Below, in pieces: positions 12,899 through 24,460 of a stretch of DNA of 64,000 nucleotides. Location: NCBI GenBank assembly GCA_963966185.1, contig CAWZYM010000440.1:185001-249000 (forward strand), in the 5' to 3' direction. Position numbers and translations under genes: made by a program. Under the pieces are notes generated by a model. The model made no database searches. It had not been told where the DNA came from and saw nothing but the letters and a program-made list of their open reading frames with translations. Source of the stretch: Rhabditoides inermis. Lineage: Eukaryota; Nematoda; Chromadorea; Rhabditida; Rhabditidae. Position 1 is the first letter of the stretch, and each line of letters begins with the position of its first letter.

Positions 12899-13050
12899 GA
12901 GAGACGAGAGACGAGAGACGAGAGACGAGAGAGAGAGCGAGAGACGAGAGAGAGAGAGGGAGAGAGAGGGGGGGAGAGAGAGAGAGAGAGACGAGAGAGA
13001 GACGAAAAAAAGGGATGAGAAAAGGAATGGGATGAGAAAAGGAGGTTACA
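12620..13050. repeat. spacer and GA-rich microsatellite
   Basis: (GA)n with a GAGACGAGAGAC sub-repeat at 12895-12960. Arg/Glu- and Ser/Leu-rich frames on the two strands are artefacts. Confidence 0.9.
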
Positions 13051-13054
13051 TACT

Positions 13055-13925
13055 ATTTCGCCTCGCCTCACTTCTATGATTGGATATAGAAGGACGTGAG
13101 TGCATATAGTAATGTTTTATTGTGTTTACTCAGAATATAGTTTGTTGGAGTGTGGTGAGCTGTTTCGTAGTGCGTGGTGATGTTCTCGCTCATTTGCACA
13201 TTTGACTGTCTCTTTCTCTAACAGCAGACAGACTGGCAGCTGGCGCACTCTCACCTCGCCACACTCTCTCGTCGCGTGGCAATACAGTGGCGTCGATTAG
13301 AGGAATTTAATTGATAGCGGGCGTCAGAGGTCACAAAAAGATGCAAATTTTGGTAGAAGTGTAGTGGCCACCTATTTGCATGTTGTAGTAAAGGGAGACC
13401 TTACACGGTTGCCTAGTTTTCTTGAACAGCCCGCGACAACTGTTTGGTGTCGCCTCGCCTCGACTAAATCACTTCGTGAAAGGAAACCAGGAGGATTTAT
13501 AAAAAGATTACGGGCAGATTTGTAGGTGAGGGAGTGTAGAGGAGTGACGTCGAAACCGTTTCTCGAAAGTTGAAGTCTGCGATTCGCAGTACTCGTTCTT
13601 GTAAGGCCTACTCGATGCAACCGTTCAACCACCTAACCGTCTCTTCATCTGACACACTATTTCACTGCTTTTCTGTCTGACGCTCTCCTGTTACGCGCTA
13701 TTTCGTCGGACTTTCTCGAGCTTATAGCTCCGCGGATATGAGAGATATGATAACATAAAGATTTTGGGAGCATCTCCAGACCGAGGGCTTTACAGCCATA
13801 CCAAATTTAGCCGGATCCATGCATCGGTGGCCTTTGTGGAGCCATGTATGGACGGACACCATAGGGCATTTTACACATACAGGCGCAGCGGCGCTGCGAC
13901 TAGCCCGCTTCGCGCGCTAGAAATA
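13055..13925. repeat. module C copy 4
   Basis: The minus-strand frame is open for 86 codons (13372-13632). The distal third differs (GCATCTCCAGACCGAGGGCT) before the usual GGACGGACACCATAGGGCAT box and the hairpin. Confidence 0.88.
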
Positions 13926-14290
13926 TAGGTAGAAAATTGAGGAGAAAAATATCTATCGATTGATATATTGATTGACTTGATATGTGCTCTGGAAGTGCTA
14001 TTAGGAGCTGTGCTAGAAGTGCTGTTGTCAGAGCCTTTAAAAAATGAGTGATCTCTATTGTATTTCCTTGATTTTGAATTACAGTATTATCAAATGTTTG
14101 AACAGTGTCAATGTCTAACAGTAGCTAGTTGACAATTTTCGATTATCGACTGATATTATTTTACCTATGCTCAGAGAAGGCGCTCCGAGATTCAGCCGAA
14201 GACTATCGGTATATGAGTGTTAAATATGTTATAACTAAACTACACTTTCCGTTTCTCCGCTTCTCTCTCTTTCTCCCTCTCTCTCCTTTC
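13926..14290. repeat. module D copy 4 and spacer
   Basis: Post-hairpin module D, then a degenerate AT-rich spacer and a short CT-rich run. No gene is seen. Confidence 0.8.
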
Positions 14291-15125
14291 CTCTAGAAGG
14301 CGCTCCGGCACACTTCGCGCACCTCCGCGGTCAAAGTCTATCAGTAGATCAGTAATAATGAGAATATATTGATCACCGTTACTGATATGCATTCTCTCCG
14401 ACTCTCTGATATTTCACTTTCTCGGATGCATATAGGAGGCGCTCCGGCACGATTCGCGCGCCTCCGCGGTCAAAGTCTATCAGTAGATCAGTAATAATAA
14501 GAATATATTGATCACTGTTACTGATATGCATTCTCTCCGACTCTCTGATATTTCACTCTCTCGGATGCACATAGGAGGCGCTCCGGCACGCTTCGTGCGC
14601 CTCCGCGGTCAAAGTCTATCAGTAGATCAGTAATAATAAGAATATATTGATCACTGTTACTGATATGCATTCTCTCCGACTCTCTGATATGTCACTCTCG
14701 GATGCACATAGGAGGCGCTCCGGCACGCTTCGTGCGCCTCCGCGATCAAAGTCTATCAGTAGATCAGTAATAATAAGAATATATTGATCACTGTTACTGA
14801 TATGCAATCTCTCCGACTCTCTGATATGTCACTCTCGGATGCACATAGGAGGCGCTCCGGCACGCTTCGCGCGCCTCCGCGGTCAAAGTCTATCAGTAGA
14901 TCAGTAATAATAAGAATATATTGATCACTGTTACTGATATGCATTCTCTCCGACTCTCTGATATGTCACTCTCGGATGCACATAGGAGGCGCTCCGCCAC
15001 GCTTCGCGCGCCTCCGCGTTAAAACTCTATCAGTAGATCAGTAGATCAGTATTTATAATAATACATTTATCACTGATACAGATATGCATTTTCTTATACT
15101 CTCTGATCTTTCACTTTCTCGTCAT
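14290..15125. repeat. satellite A array
   Basis: Six monomers of a subtype with CATAGGAGGCGCTCCGG instead of CATAGAAAGCGCTCCGG. Confidence 0.93.
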
Positions 15126-16490
15126 GAATTAACTACTCTACGATCATAGATAGCCGCTCCGCGCGCCTCCGCGGTCAAATTCTATCAGTAGCTGGTTGAC
15201 AATGATTAGTTATCACGGATCTAATATTATAAAATCTCTACTCTCGCCTATGATCACAGACAGCCGCTCCGCGCGCCTCAGCGGTCAAATTTCATCAGTA
15301 GCTGGTTGGCAATGGTTAGTTATCACGGATCTAATATTATAAAATCTCTACTCTCGCCTTTGATCACAGACAGCCCCTCCGCGCGCCTCAGCGGTCAAAT
15401 TCTATCAGTAGCTGGTTGACAATGGTTAGTTATCACATATCTAATATTATAAAATCTTTACTCTCGCCTATTATCATAGACATCCGCTCCGCGCGCCTCC
15501 ACGATCAAATTCTATCAGTAGCTGGTTGACAATGATTAGTTATCACGGATGTAATATTATAAAATCTCTACTCTCGCCTATGATCACAGACAGCCGCTCC
15601 GCGCGCCTCCGCTATAATATATCAGTAGCTGGTTGACAATGATTAGTTATCACGGATCTAATATTATAAAATCTCTACTCTCGCCTATTATCATAGACAT
15701 CCGCTCCGCGCGCCTCCACGATCAAATTCTATCAGTAGCTGGTTGACAATGATTAGTTATCACCGATCTGATATTATAAAATCTCTACTCTCGCCTATGA
15801 TCACAGACAGCCGCTCCGCGCGCCTCCGCTATAATATAGCAGTAGCTGGTTGACAATGATTAGTTATCACGGATCTAATATTATAAAATCTCTACTCTCG
15901 CCTATTATCATAGACATCCGCTCCGCGCGCCTCCACGATCAAATTCTATCAGTAGCTGGTTGACAATGATTAGTTATCACGGATCTAATATTGTAAAATC
16001 TCTACTCTCGCCTATGATCACAGACAGCCGCTCCGCGCGCCTCCGCTATAATATATCAGTAGCTGGTTGACAATGATTAGTTATCACGGATGTAATATTA
16101 TAAAATCTCTACTCTCGCCTATGATCACAGACAGCCGCTCCGCGCGCCTCCGCTATAATATATCAGTAGCTGGTTGACAATGATTAGTTATCACGGATCT
16201 AATATTAAAAAAATCTCTACTCTCGCCTATTATCATAGACATCCGCTCCGCGCGCCTCCACGATCAAATTCTATCAGTAGCTGGTTGACAATGATTAGTT
16301 ATCACGGATCTAATATTATAAAATCTCTACTCTCGCCTATGATCACAGACAGCCGCTCCGCGCGCCTCCGCTATAATATATCAGTAGCTGGTTGACAATG
16401 ATTAGTTATCACGGATCTAATATTATAAAATCTCTACTCTCGCCTATGATCATAGACAGCCGCTCCGCGCGCCTCCGCGGTCAAATTCTA
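15125..16490. repeat. satellite B array, alternating subtypes
   Basis: About twelve 104-110-bp monomers. Subtypes ending CTCCGCTATAATATATC and CTCCACGATCAAATTC alternate, so the effective repeat in part of the array is a dimer. Confidence 0.93.
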
Positions 16491-16815
16491 TCAGTAGATC
16501 AGTAATAATAAGAATATATTTATCACTGCTACTGATATGAATTTTCTCCGAATCTCTGATATTTCACTTTCTCGGATGCATATAGGAGGCGCTCCGGCAC
16601 GCTTCGCGCGCCTCCGCGGTCAAAGTCTATCAGTAGATCAGTAATATTAAGAATATATTGATCACTGTTACTGATATGCAATCTCTCCGACTCTCTGATA
16701 TGTCACTCTCTCGGATGCACATAGGAGGCGCTCCGGCACGCTTCGCGCGCCTCCGCGGTCAAAGTCTATCAGTAGATCAGTAATAATAATAATATATTGA
16801 TCACTGTTACTGAAA
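16490..16815. repeat. satellite A, two to three monomers
   Basis: A monomers of the 14.3-kb subtype. The last ends abruptly inside TGATCACTGTTACTG before module C. Confidence 0.9.
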
Positions 16816-17640
16816 TGCATTATATTTGCTCAGAATATATAATTTACACAGTTTGTGGAGTGTGGTGAGCTGTTTCGTAGTGCGTGGTGATGTTCTCGCT
16901 CATTTGCACAATTTACTGTTTCTTTCTCTAACATCAGACAGACTGGCAGCTGACGCACTCTCACCTCGCCACACTCTCTCGTCGCGGAGCAATAAAGTGG
17001 CGTCGATTAGAGGAATTTAATTGATAGCGGGCGTCAGAGGTCATAAAAAGATGCGAATTTTGGTATAAGTGTAGTGGCCACCTATTTGCATGTTGTAGTG
17101 AAGGGAGACCTTACACGATTGCCTAGTTTTCTTGAACAGCCCGCGACAACTGTTTGGTGTCGCCTCGCCTCGAATAAATCACTTCGTGAAAGGAAACCAG
17201 GAGGAGTTATAAAAAGATTACGGGCAGATTTGTAGGTGAGGGAGTGTAGAGAAGTGACGTCGAAACCGTTTTTCGATAGCTGAAGTCTGCGATCCGCAGT
17301 GCTCGTTCTTGTGAGGTCTACTCGCCGCAGCCGATTCGTCAGTGACCCGTCTCCTCGCCTCACACACTATTTCGCCTGTTTTCTGTCTGACTCTCTCTGA
17401 TTACGCGCTATTTCGTCGGACTTTCTGGAGCTTATAGCTCCGCGGATATGAGAGATAACGAGCTGAAAATTGGAATCCTGCATCTCGGGACCGAGACCAT
17501 CGGATCGATGTCACGTTTGGCTAGATAGGAGTAATGGGTGGCGCGGTAGAGCGATGTATGGACAGACACCATAGGGCATTTTACACTTACACCAGACTAG
17601 CGCGCTTCGCGCGCTAGAAATATAGGTATACAATATATAT
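16815..17640. repeat. module C copy 5
   Basis: The minus-strand frame is open for 93 codons (17082-17363). Ends ATGGACAGACACCATAGGGC, ATTTTACAC and the hairpin. Marks the right edge of the satellite-bearing array. Confidence 0.88.
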
Positions 17641-17828
17641 TGAAGAGCGGTGCGGAGCGGCGCTCGCCTTTCTGCTGTATAATCTCTAAATATACACTCA
17701 TAACATAACTTTAAACAACAACTTTGAACTCAGTACTCGGTCTAGTACACGTAAGATACCTAATAAATGAGATTTGTACTTGTTTACTTTTTTGTTTACT
17801 TGTTTGCATCAGAAACAAACAACAAAAT
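17640..17828. repeat. start of TGTTTAC-rich repeat family E
   Basis: A GC-rich GGTGCGGAGCGGCGCTCGCC segment precedes the first E-type unit (GAACTCAGTACTCGGTCTAG, TTGTTTACTTTTTTGTTTAC). Confidence 0.75.
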
Positions 17829-19610
17829 AATAATAATAATAGTTTATCCATATGTTATCAATCATCAAACAGCACAAACATCCTAGTACCGGTTAAGAAC
17901 AAAGGGTGGTTTGGCAGAGCGATGACTGTGACAGAACCTTTTGACACCCAAAACGTGTATAGAAAAGGTCTGTCAATCTTAGAAACGAATGCAAGAACTT
18001 CTGAAGTTAGTAGAGAGAAAAAGCCAACTACGTCAGGACACTTCGTCGCCAGAGAGCAATAAAATTACATACGAGTGGGGTCATCTACAGTGAAACATGA
18101 GCGGTTGTGTGTGAAAAATGACATAAGTTCGTTTCTGAAGTCAATCTTTTTGAATTGGCATACTGTGGAAGAATCAAGGTTGTTCCAGTATTTTGTAACT
18201 CGATATGTAATGAAACTCTGACCAAGGGTGGTTCGTGACGCACATGTGATTTTTAAACCATTTGAACGCAGCGAAGCAGATCTAGCATTCGGCAAAACCA
18301 GAAGAAATGGATTTTTTGCTTTTATATGACCATAAATAAAGCTGTGGACAATTCTCAAATCTGACAACACTCTACGAGTCCACAGTGTCTCAAGGGAAAA
18401 CTTATGTAGCCGTTCCGCATATGATAGTTTAGGAGCAAGTAGTTTCGTGAACGATCTTTGCACCGCTTCAAGTTTATTACTCTGGGTGACATTGAGGGCT
18501 AAGAGAACCTCACTACCGTATTCGAGAACAGGACGAACCTTATACTTGTAAAAATTCATAAACAGAGACTCGTTGTGGTGGAAAGCCATTCTTAAAACAC
18601 CAATTCTAGACGATGCTTTCTGTATTGTTCGTTTTATATGCTCGCCAGGATTAAGGTCTTGTGTGAGTGTAATACCAAGATCCTTAATCGATTCGACACA
18701 AAGTATAGTATGATCATCGCATTTATAGATAGATTTTATTGCACCTTTGCCAAAGTGTATCACATTGCACTTAGCAGTCGACAATGACAGTTGCCGCTCG
18801 TCAAGCCAATGGAATACACTATGCAAATCAGATTCAAGTAGATCGTGGAAGTTTATTATGTTTTGAGGAATAGACAACTTCATGTCATCTGCATAGAGAT
18901 AGTACGAGCAGTGCTTTATAACAGAGCCGATTCCATTAATGTAAATCATGAAAAGTAATGGTCCTACAACACTTCCTTGGGGAACACCACTCAATACGGG
19001 AATCCAGTCAGATAAGCATGTACCCACTCTAACCGACTGAGTTCTTCCCGAGAGAAATAGTTGCAACCAGTACAGTGTTTTGCCATCTATCTTATAAGAT
19101 CTACAAACTTCCATTAAACGCCTATGTACTACTGAATCAAAGGCTTTCTTGATATCGAGATAAATCGAATCAACTGCTACTTTTTTTGACAAGTGAGAAA
19201 CTAAATATCCAACATAATCAACCATTTCACTAGTCGTACCTCTTCCGTCAAGAAACCCATGTTGTTGTTTATTGACTATTCCATATTTCCAGAGATGTGC
19301 ACGTATGTTATAGCAAAGCATTCTTTCGAACACTCTACTAACACAACATGTAAGAGTTATAGGTCTATAGTTGGTACATTTGCTTTTATCACCACTTTTA
19401 AATACCGGCACTACGATTCCCTTTCTCCATATTTCAGGTATAACACCATTATGAAAACAATCCGAGAATATCAATGAGAGAGGGTGTGCAATAACGGTTG
19501 CCAAAGATTGCAGTACTATTGATGGAATTTCGTCCGGGCCTTGTGATATTTTTCGTTTAGTCCTTTTCAAATATTCATACACACAATGTGGGCTGAAGTC
19601 GACATTGAAG
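17828..19610 (-). mobile_element. 5'-truncated LINE copy 1
   Basis: The minus-strand 3' end is an (ATT)n tail at 17828-17842 and the body runs to about 19610. The element interrupts a TGTTTAC-type repeat unit whose two halves are recognisable on either side. Tail type, 5' truncation and RT type fit a non-LTR retrotransposon. Confidence 0.85.
18065..19582 (-). CDS. LINE reverse transcriptase (CR1/L2/Jockey-type), partial
   Basis: 505 codons without a stop. RT motifs in order: [17 protein letters not shown] (near aa 60-77), [15 protein letters not shown] (near 105-120), [17 protein letters not shown] (motif A, near 135-153), [20 protein letters not shown] (motif B, near 197-217) and [10 protein letters not shown] (catalytic YADD, near 228-238), followed by a thumb-like C-terminus. 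The endonuclease domain is missing because of 5' truncation. It is close in sequence to the copy at 42.8-46.2 kb. Confidence 0.9.
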   Translation of the reverse strand: MYEYLKRTKRKISQGPDEIPSIVLQSLATVIAHPLSLIFSDCFHNGVIPEIWRKGIVVPVFKSGDKSKCTNYRPITLTCCVSRVFERMLCYNIRAHLWKYGIVNKQQHGFLDGRGTTSEMVDYVGYLVSHLSKKVAVDSIYLDIKKAFDSVVHRRLMEVCRSYKIDGKTLYWLQLFLSGRTQSVRVGTCLSDWIPVLSGVPQGSVVGPLLFMIYINGIGSVIKHCSYYLYADDMKLSIPQNIINFHDLLESDLHSVFHWLDERQLSLSTAKCNVIHFGKGAIKSIYKCDDHTILCVESIKDLGITLTQDLNPGEHIKRTIQKASSRIGVLRMAFHHNESLFMNFYKYKVRPVLEYGSEVLLALNVTQSNKLEAVQRSFTKLLAPKLSYAERLHKFSLETLWTRRVLSDLRIVHSFIYGHIKAKNPFLLVLPNARSASLRSNGLKITCASRTTLGQSFITYRVTKYWNNLDSSTVCQFKKIDFRNELMSFFTHNRSCFTVDDPTRM

Positions 19611-20130
19611 ATAAAGCTCTGTACTTTGTGTACTTCATGTTAGAGACTTTAAAACACATTTCTGAGTTGTTTACAAACTTGTTTACTTGTTTACTTCACT
19701 TGTAAACAACAAATGTGAACTCAGTACTTGGTCTAGTACACGTAAGACACCTTTAAAATTATATTTGTACTTGTTTACTTTTTTGTTTACTTGTTTACAT
19801 GCAAAATAAACAACAAAATCGAACTGAATACTTTGTGTACTACATGTTAGAGACTTTTAAAACACATTTCTGAGTTGTTTACAAACTTGTTTACTTGTTT
19901 ACTTCACTTGTAAACAACAAATATTAACTCAGTACTTGGTCTAGTACACGTGAGAAACCTTTTAAATGAGATTTGGAGTTGTTTACTTATTTGTTTACTT
20001 GTTTACTGTTGTTGTTTACCAATTTTTTCAAACTTGTTTACTTGTTACTTGTACCAAGTATGAAGTCTCTAGGTAGAAAACTGACAGAGTTCATATAGAA
20101 GTATCACAAATTTCAGATTCTATGTACAGA
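19610..20130. repeat. TGTTTAC-rich repeat family E
   Basis: Two related ~100-bp half-units alternate. One has GAACTCAGTACTTGGTCTAG and the other GAACTGAGTACTTTGTGTAC; each is followed by GTTAGA-ACCTTTAAAA and several TTGTTTACTTGTTTAC tracts. Confidence 0.9.
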
Positions 20131-20475
20131 GTTGTTAGTGAACCCATATAAGGAGTGATGCAAAAGAGCTCAATTACCTGTGTTATAATGACTTGTACCA
20201 GTTAACCATAAGTGCCAAGTATGGTGCCTGTACGTAGACTGAGTACAGTTTTAGAGAGCGTCAAAAATTCGACCCTCTATGTGAACCCATATAAGGAAAT
20301 ATGCAAATGAGATGTAAAGTTAGGTGTGCCGTCTCATGGACCACCTTAGCTTAAGTCTAAAAGGTCAGCTCGAGATCTCTACTCAGAAACTCTGTACTCG
20401 AGCGGACAACAGACAAACAAACGCCATCTGACATTTTAGGGGGGGGGGGGAGACTAGCCGCCTGCGGCGGCTAGG
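20130..20475. repeat. module G and terminal hairpin
   Basis: The sequence has GAACCCATATAAGGA, ATGCAAATGAGATG, CGAGCGGACAACAGACAAAC, CATCTGACATTTTAG, a G12 tract, GACTAGC and a CCGCCTGCGGCGG hairpin followed by CTAG. This is the same terminus grammar as in the satellite array. Confidence 0.8.
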
Positions 20476-20780
20476 TGAGCTTCAGAACAAGTCGAACATC
20501 TGTTTACTTTTTTGTTTACTTGTTTACATGTCAAATAATTAATAAAAATTAAATCGAACAGTACTTTGTGTACTACATGTTAGAAATATTAGAAAAACAT
20601 TTCTGAGTTGTTTACAAACTTGTTTACTTGTTTACTTCACTTAAAAACAACCATTATGAACTCGGTGTTTGGTCTAGTACACGTTAGATACCTTTTAAAT
20701 GAGATTTGAAGTTGTTTACTTATTTGTTTATTTGCTTACTCGAACTGTTAACCGAACATTTTGGACTTGTTTACTTGTTA
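20476..20780. repeat. repeat family E
   Basis: E half-units as at 19610. Confidence 0.85.
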
Positions 20781-21520
20781 CCTGTACCAAGTATCAAGAT
20801 TGTAGCTATTATAGAAACTGATATATAAACATCACCTTATTTGGGATATGCAAATAAGGTATAGTTAGAAACAATGTGTTCCAAACATTTTTATCACTTC
20901 AGTAGTTCGTACGTATACCAAGTATCAAGATCGTAGCTATAATAGGAGCTGAGGTATGAACATGACCTTATTTGGCTTATGCAAATGAAGTATAATTAGA
21001 TAATTTGTATACCAGTTTGTACTCAAGTATATTGTACTTATACAAAGTATCAAGATTGTAGCTAAAATAGGAGCCGAGATATAAATGTTACCTTCTTTGG
21101 AGTATGCAAATGAGGTTTATTTAAATAAGTTGTACATCAAACATTTTGAACTCATGTACTTCGTACTTATACCAAGTATCAAGATTGTAGCTATAATAGG
21201 AGCTGAGAAAAGAACATGACCTTATTTGGGAGATTGCAATGAGGTTTAATTAAACAAGTTGTATACCAAACAGTTTTTTCTCAAGTACTTTGTACTTTTA
21301 CCAAGTATCAAGATTGTAGCTATAATAGGAGCCGAGAAATGAACATGACCCTATTAGGGATATGTAAATGAGGTTTAATTAAATAACTTGTATACGAAAC
21401 AGTTTGTACTCAAGTATTTTGTAGTTATAGCAAGTATAAAGATTGTAGCTATAAAATGAGCTGAGATATGAACATGACATTATTTGGATTATTCGAATGA
21501 GGTTTTATGAAATAAATTAT
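20780..21520. repeat. ~128-bp repeat family F
   Basis: Monomers contain ACTTATACCAAGTATCAAGA, TTGTAGCTATAA, AGGAGCTGAGATATGAACAT, GACCTTATTTGG, ATGCAAATGAGG and ATACCAAACAGTTTGTACTC. Measured spacing is 128-129 bp at 22.6-22.9 kb. Confidence 0.9.
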
Positions 21521-22350
21521 ATTCAATTCAATTCAATTCAATTTATCGCATATAAGGGTGATTAAAATGTGCGAGTTGAAGAAGGACATTACAGTGATAA
21601 TACGATAGTGTGTGGGGGTGGGGGGTAAAACGAGATGAGCTACTACCGCGCCTTGCTCAAGGGTACTGGCGGAGACAAAGGCGAAATGGAACGTATGAAG
21701 TGTGGGGACACAGATACATGCGCACAAGAGATGACATGTGAGAGACGTCCAAACTCTCCAGTCATGATGCACGAATCCGAGACAACGGGAAACCGCCAGA
21801 TCCAGATCTGACAAGTTCTCTGAACTGCTCCGCACTTCGCACTCCTACCACATCAGAAGAAAGGCTATTCCAGTAAGTATAGGCTCTGTGAATGCTCGTG
21901 AGTAGTTTGTTCGCAGGATCAAAAGAAGGGATAATTCGCATGTTGTGTGAATGCCTTGTTGATGTTTGGATGATATTGAATATACCATCTGCATCAAACG
22001 GCGAAATATGGTGGGCAATTTTGAAGAGAAAAGTGACGTCATTCAAGAATCTACGAGACTCAAGTGTCTCGAGACCCAGCAGGCGGAGCCTCTCAGAATA
22101 CCCGAGGGAGAGGTGACCGGCTCGATGGCAGATGCGTCGCGTAAAGTAGCGTTGCACGCCCTCTAACATGTTTACCATGCGCACGCTAGATGGGCTCCAC
22201 ACTTCTGTACAATGTTCAAGCTTACAGCGAATGTATGTTACATAAGCTTTCACTAGAACAGTGAGATTGCGTGTTTGATATGCCCTCAGAAAAATGTTTA
22301 TTGACCAAAGCGCGCCATTGACTATGCGGGAGATGTGAGTTTCGAAGCAC
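21520..22350 (-). mobile_element. short 5'-truncated LINE copy 3
   Basis: On the minus strand the element ends in an (AATTG)n tail at 21521-21542. It interrupts a family F monomer: AAATTATAT precedes and ATATATACGAAACAG follows. The tail and sequence differ from LINE copies 1 and 2. Confidence 0.8.
21762..22253 (-). CDS. C-terminal fragment of a LINE reverse transcriptase
   Basis: 163 codons resembling the post-RT region of CR1/L2-like LINEs: LEHCTEVWSPSSVRMVNMLE, QRYFTRRI, YSERLRLLGLETLESRRFLN. It lacks the catalytic motifs. It is a dead fragment from 5' truncation. Confidence 0.8.
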   Translation of the reverse strand: MKAYVTYIRCKLEHCTEVWSPSSVRMVNMLEGVQRYFTRRICHRAGHLSLGYSERLRLLGLETLESRRFLNDVTFLFKIAHHISPFDADGIFNIIQTSTRHSHNMRIIPSFDPANKLLTSIHRAYTYWNSLSSDVVGVRSAEQFRELVRSGSGGFPLSRIRAS

Positions 22351-24030
22351 AGATATATATACGAAACAGTTTGTACTCGAGTACTTTGTACTTAAACCAA
22401 GTATCAAGATTGTAGCTATAACATGACCTGAGATATAAACATGACCCTTTTTGGAATATTCAAATAAGGTTTAATTAAATAAACTGTATACGAAACAGTT
22501 TGTACGCAAGTACTTTGTACTTATACCAAGTTTCAAAATTGTAGCTATAACATGACCTGAGACATAAGTATGACCTTATTTGGAATATTGAAATAAGGTT
22601 TAATTAAATAAATTATATACGAAACAGTATATACGAAATACTCAAGTACTTTGTACTTATACCAAGTATCAAGATTGTAGCTATAAAAAACATGAGATAT
22701 AAACATGACCTTATTTGGAGTATGCAAATGAGGTTTTATTTAATAAGTTGTATTCCAAACAGTTTGTACTCCAGTACTTTGTACTTATACCAAGTATCAA
22801 GACTGTAGCTATAAAAGAACCTGAGATATAAGCATGACCTTATTTGGTGTTTGTAAATGAGGTTTAGTTAAATAGGTTGTATACTAAACAGTTTGTACTC
22901 CAGTATTTTGTACTTATACCAAGTACGAAGAATGTAGCTATAATAGGAGCTGAGATATGAACATGACCTTGTTTGGGATATTATAATGAGCTTTAACTGA
23001 ATAAGTTGTATACCCAACAGGTTGTACTGAAGTACTTAGTACTTATACCAAGTATCAAGATTGTAGCTATAAAACAAGCTGAGATATGAACATGACCTTA
23101 ATTGGAATATTCGAAAGAGGTTTAATAAATAAGTTATATACCAAACAGTTTGTACTCAAGTACTTTGTACTTACACTAAGTATAAAGATTGAAGCTATTA
23201 CCTGACCCGAGATATACACATGACCCCATTTGGAATATTCAAATGAGGTTTGATTAAATAAGTTATATACCAAACAGTTTGTACCCAAGTACTTTGTACT
23301 TATACCAAGTATCAAGATTGTAGCTATATTAGGAGCTGAGATATGAACATGACCTTATTTGGAGTATGCAAATGAGGGTTTATTTAATAAGTTGTATTCC
23401 GAACAGTTTGTACTCCAGTACTTTGTACATATACCAAGTATCAAGACTGTAGCTATAAAAGAACCTGAGATATAAGCATGACCTTATTTGGTGTTTGTAA
23501 ATGAGGTTTAGTTAATTAAGTTGTATACTAAACAGTTTGTACTTCAGTATTTTGTACTTATACCAAGTACGAAGATCGTAGCTATATTAGGAGCTGAGAT
23601 ATGAACATGACCTTGTTTGGGATATTATAATGAGCTTTAACTAAATAAGTTGTATACCCAACAGGTTGTACTGAAGTACTTTGTACTTATACCAAGTATC
23701 AAGATTGTAGCTATAAAAAAAGCTGAGTTATGAACATGACCCTATTTGGAATTTTCGAACGAGGTTTAATTAAATAAGTTATATACCAAACAGTTTGTAC
23801 TCAAGTACTTTGTACTTATACTAAGTATAAAGATTGAAGCTATAACATGACCCGAGATATACACATGACCCTATTTGGAATATTCAAATGAGGTTTAATT
23901 AAATAAGTTGTATACCAAACACTTTCTACTCTAAAACTTTGTACTTATACCAAGTATAAAAATTGTAGCTATAATAGGAGCTGAGATATGAACATGACCT
24001 TATTAGGGATATGCTAATGAAGTGAAAAAG
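22350..24030. repeat. repeat family F array
   Basis: About 13 monomers. Blocks of several monomers are themselves duplicated (22.7-23.1 versus 23.35-23.75 kb), so amplification occurred in multi-monomer steps. Confidence 0.9.
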
Positions 24031-24460
24031 GAAAATTAAAGCTATCGACACTACAGTACTCTAACCTTGAAAGGACATCTCAGTAGCTCTAAAATAGACC
24101 ATACTTTACATATAACTGGTCAACTCTCAGATTCTATGTCCCCAAATATGCAAATTTTCCAGGGAGAACCTCTATAAGGAGAAATCAGATCATGACCACA
24201 TGTAAACGTACTCGTGCCAGGACCACTTCAGACCTAATTTCGAAACGACAACGTTGAACTCTAACGAAAACTTGAGATACTGACGCGGACAAACAAACAG
24301 ACAAACAGACACCATAGCAAATTTAGGGGGGCCGGCAGGGGCAGACTAGCGGCCGGAGGCTCGCTTCGCTCGCCTCCGGCCGCTAGTGGCGGCGCTTCGC
24401 GCCGCGTTTGCTCCAAGGCTCGCGCGCCTTCGGCGCGCTCGCCTTTCTGTTGTATAATCT
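24030..24460. repeat. module G and triple GC hairpin terminus
   Basis: The sequence is GGACAAACAAACAGACAAAC, ACCATAGCAAATTTAGGGGG, GACTAGC, then three hairpins: GCGGCCGGAGGC/GCCTCCGGCCGC, GCGGCGC-TTC-GCGCCGC and GCGCGCC-TTC-GGCGCGC. The trio recurs at 25625, 25978, 26965 and, inverted, at 63130-63230. Confidence 0.88.

Noticed and set aside
1..16820. Regularly spaced ~110/139-bp repeats as a CRISPR array
   Set aside because: Whole monomers are homologous, with no short repeat separated by unique spacers, and the context is eukaryotic with introns. They are satellites.
22545..23315. Several 60-82-codon minus-strand frames
   Set aside because: They follow the ~128-bp repeat period and share no conserved start or stop; they are repeat shadows.
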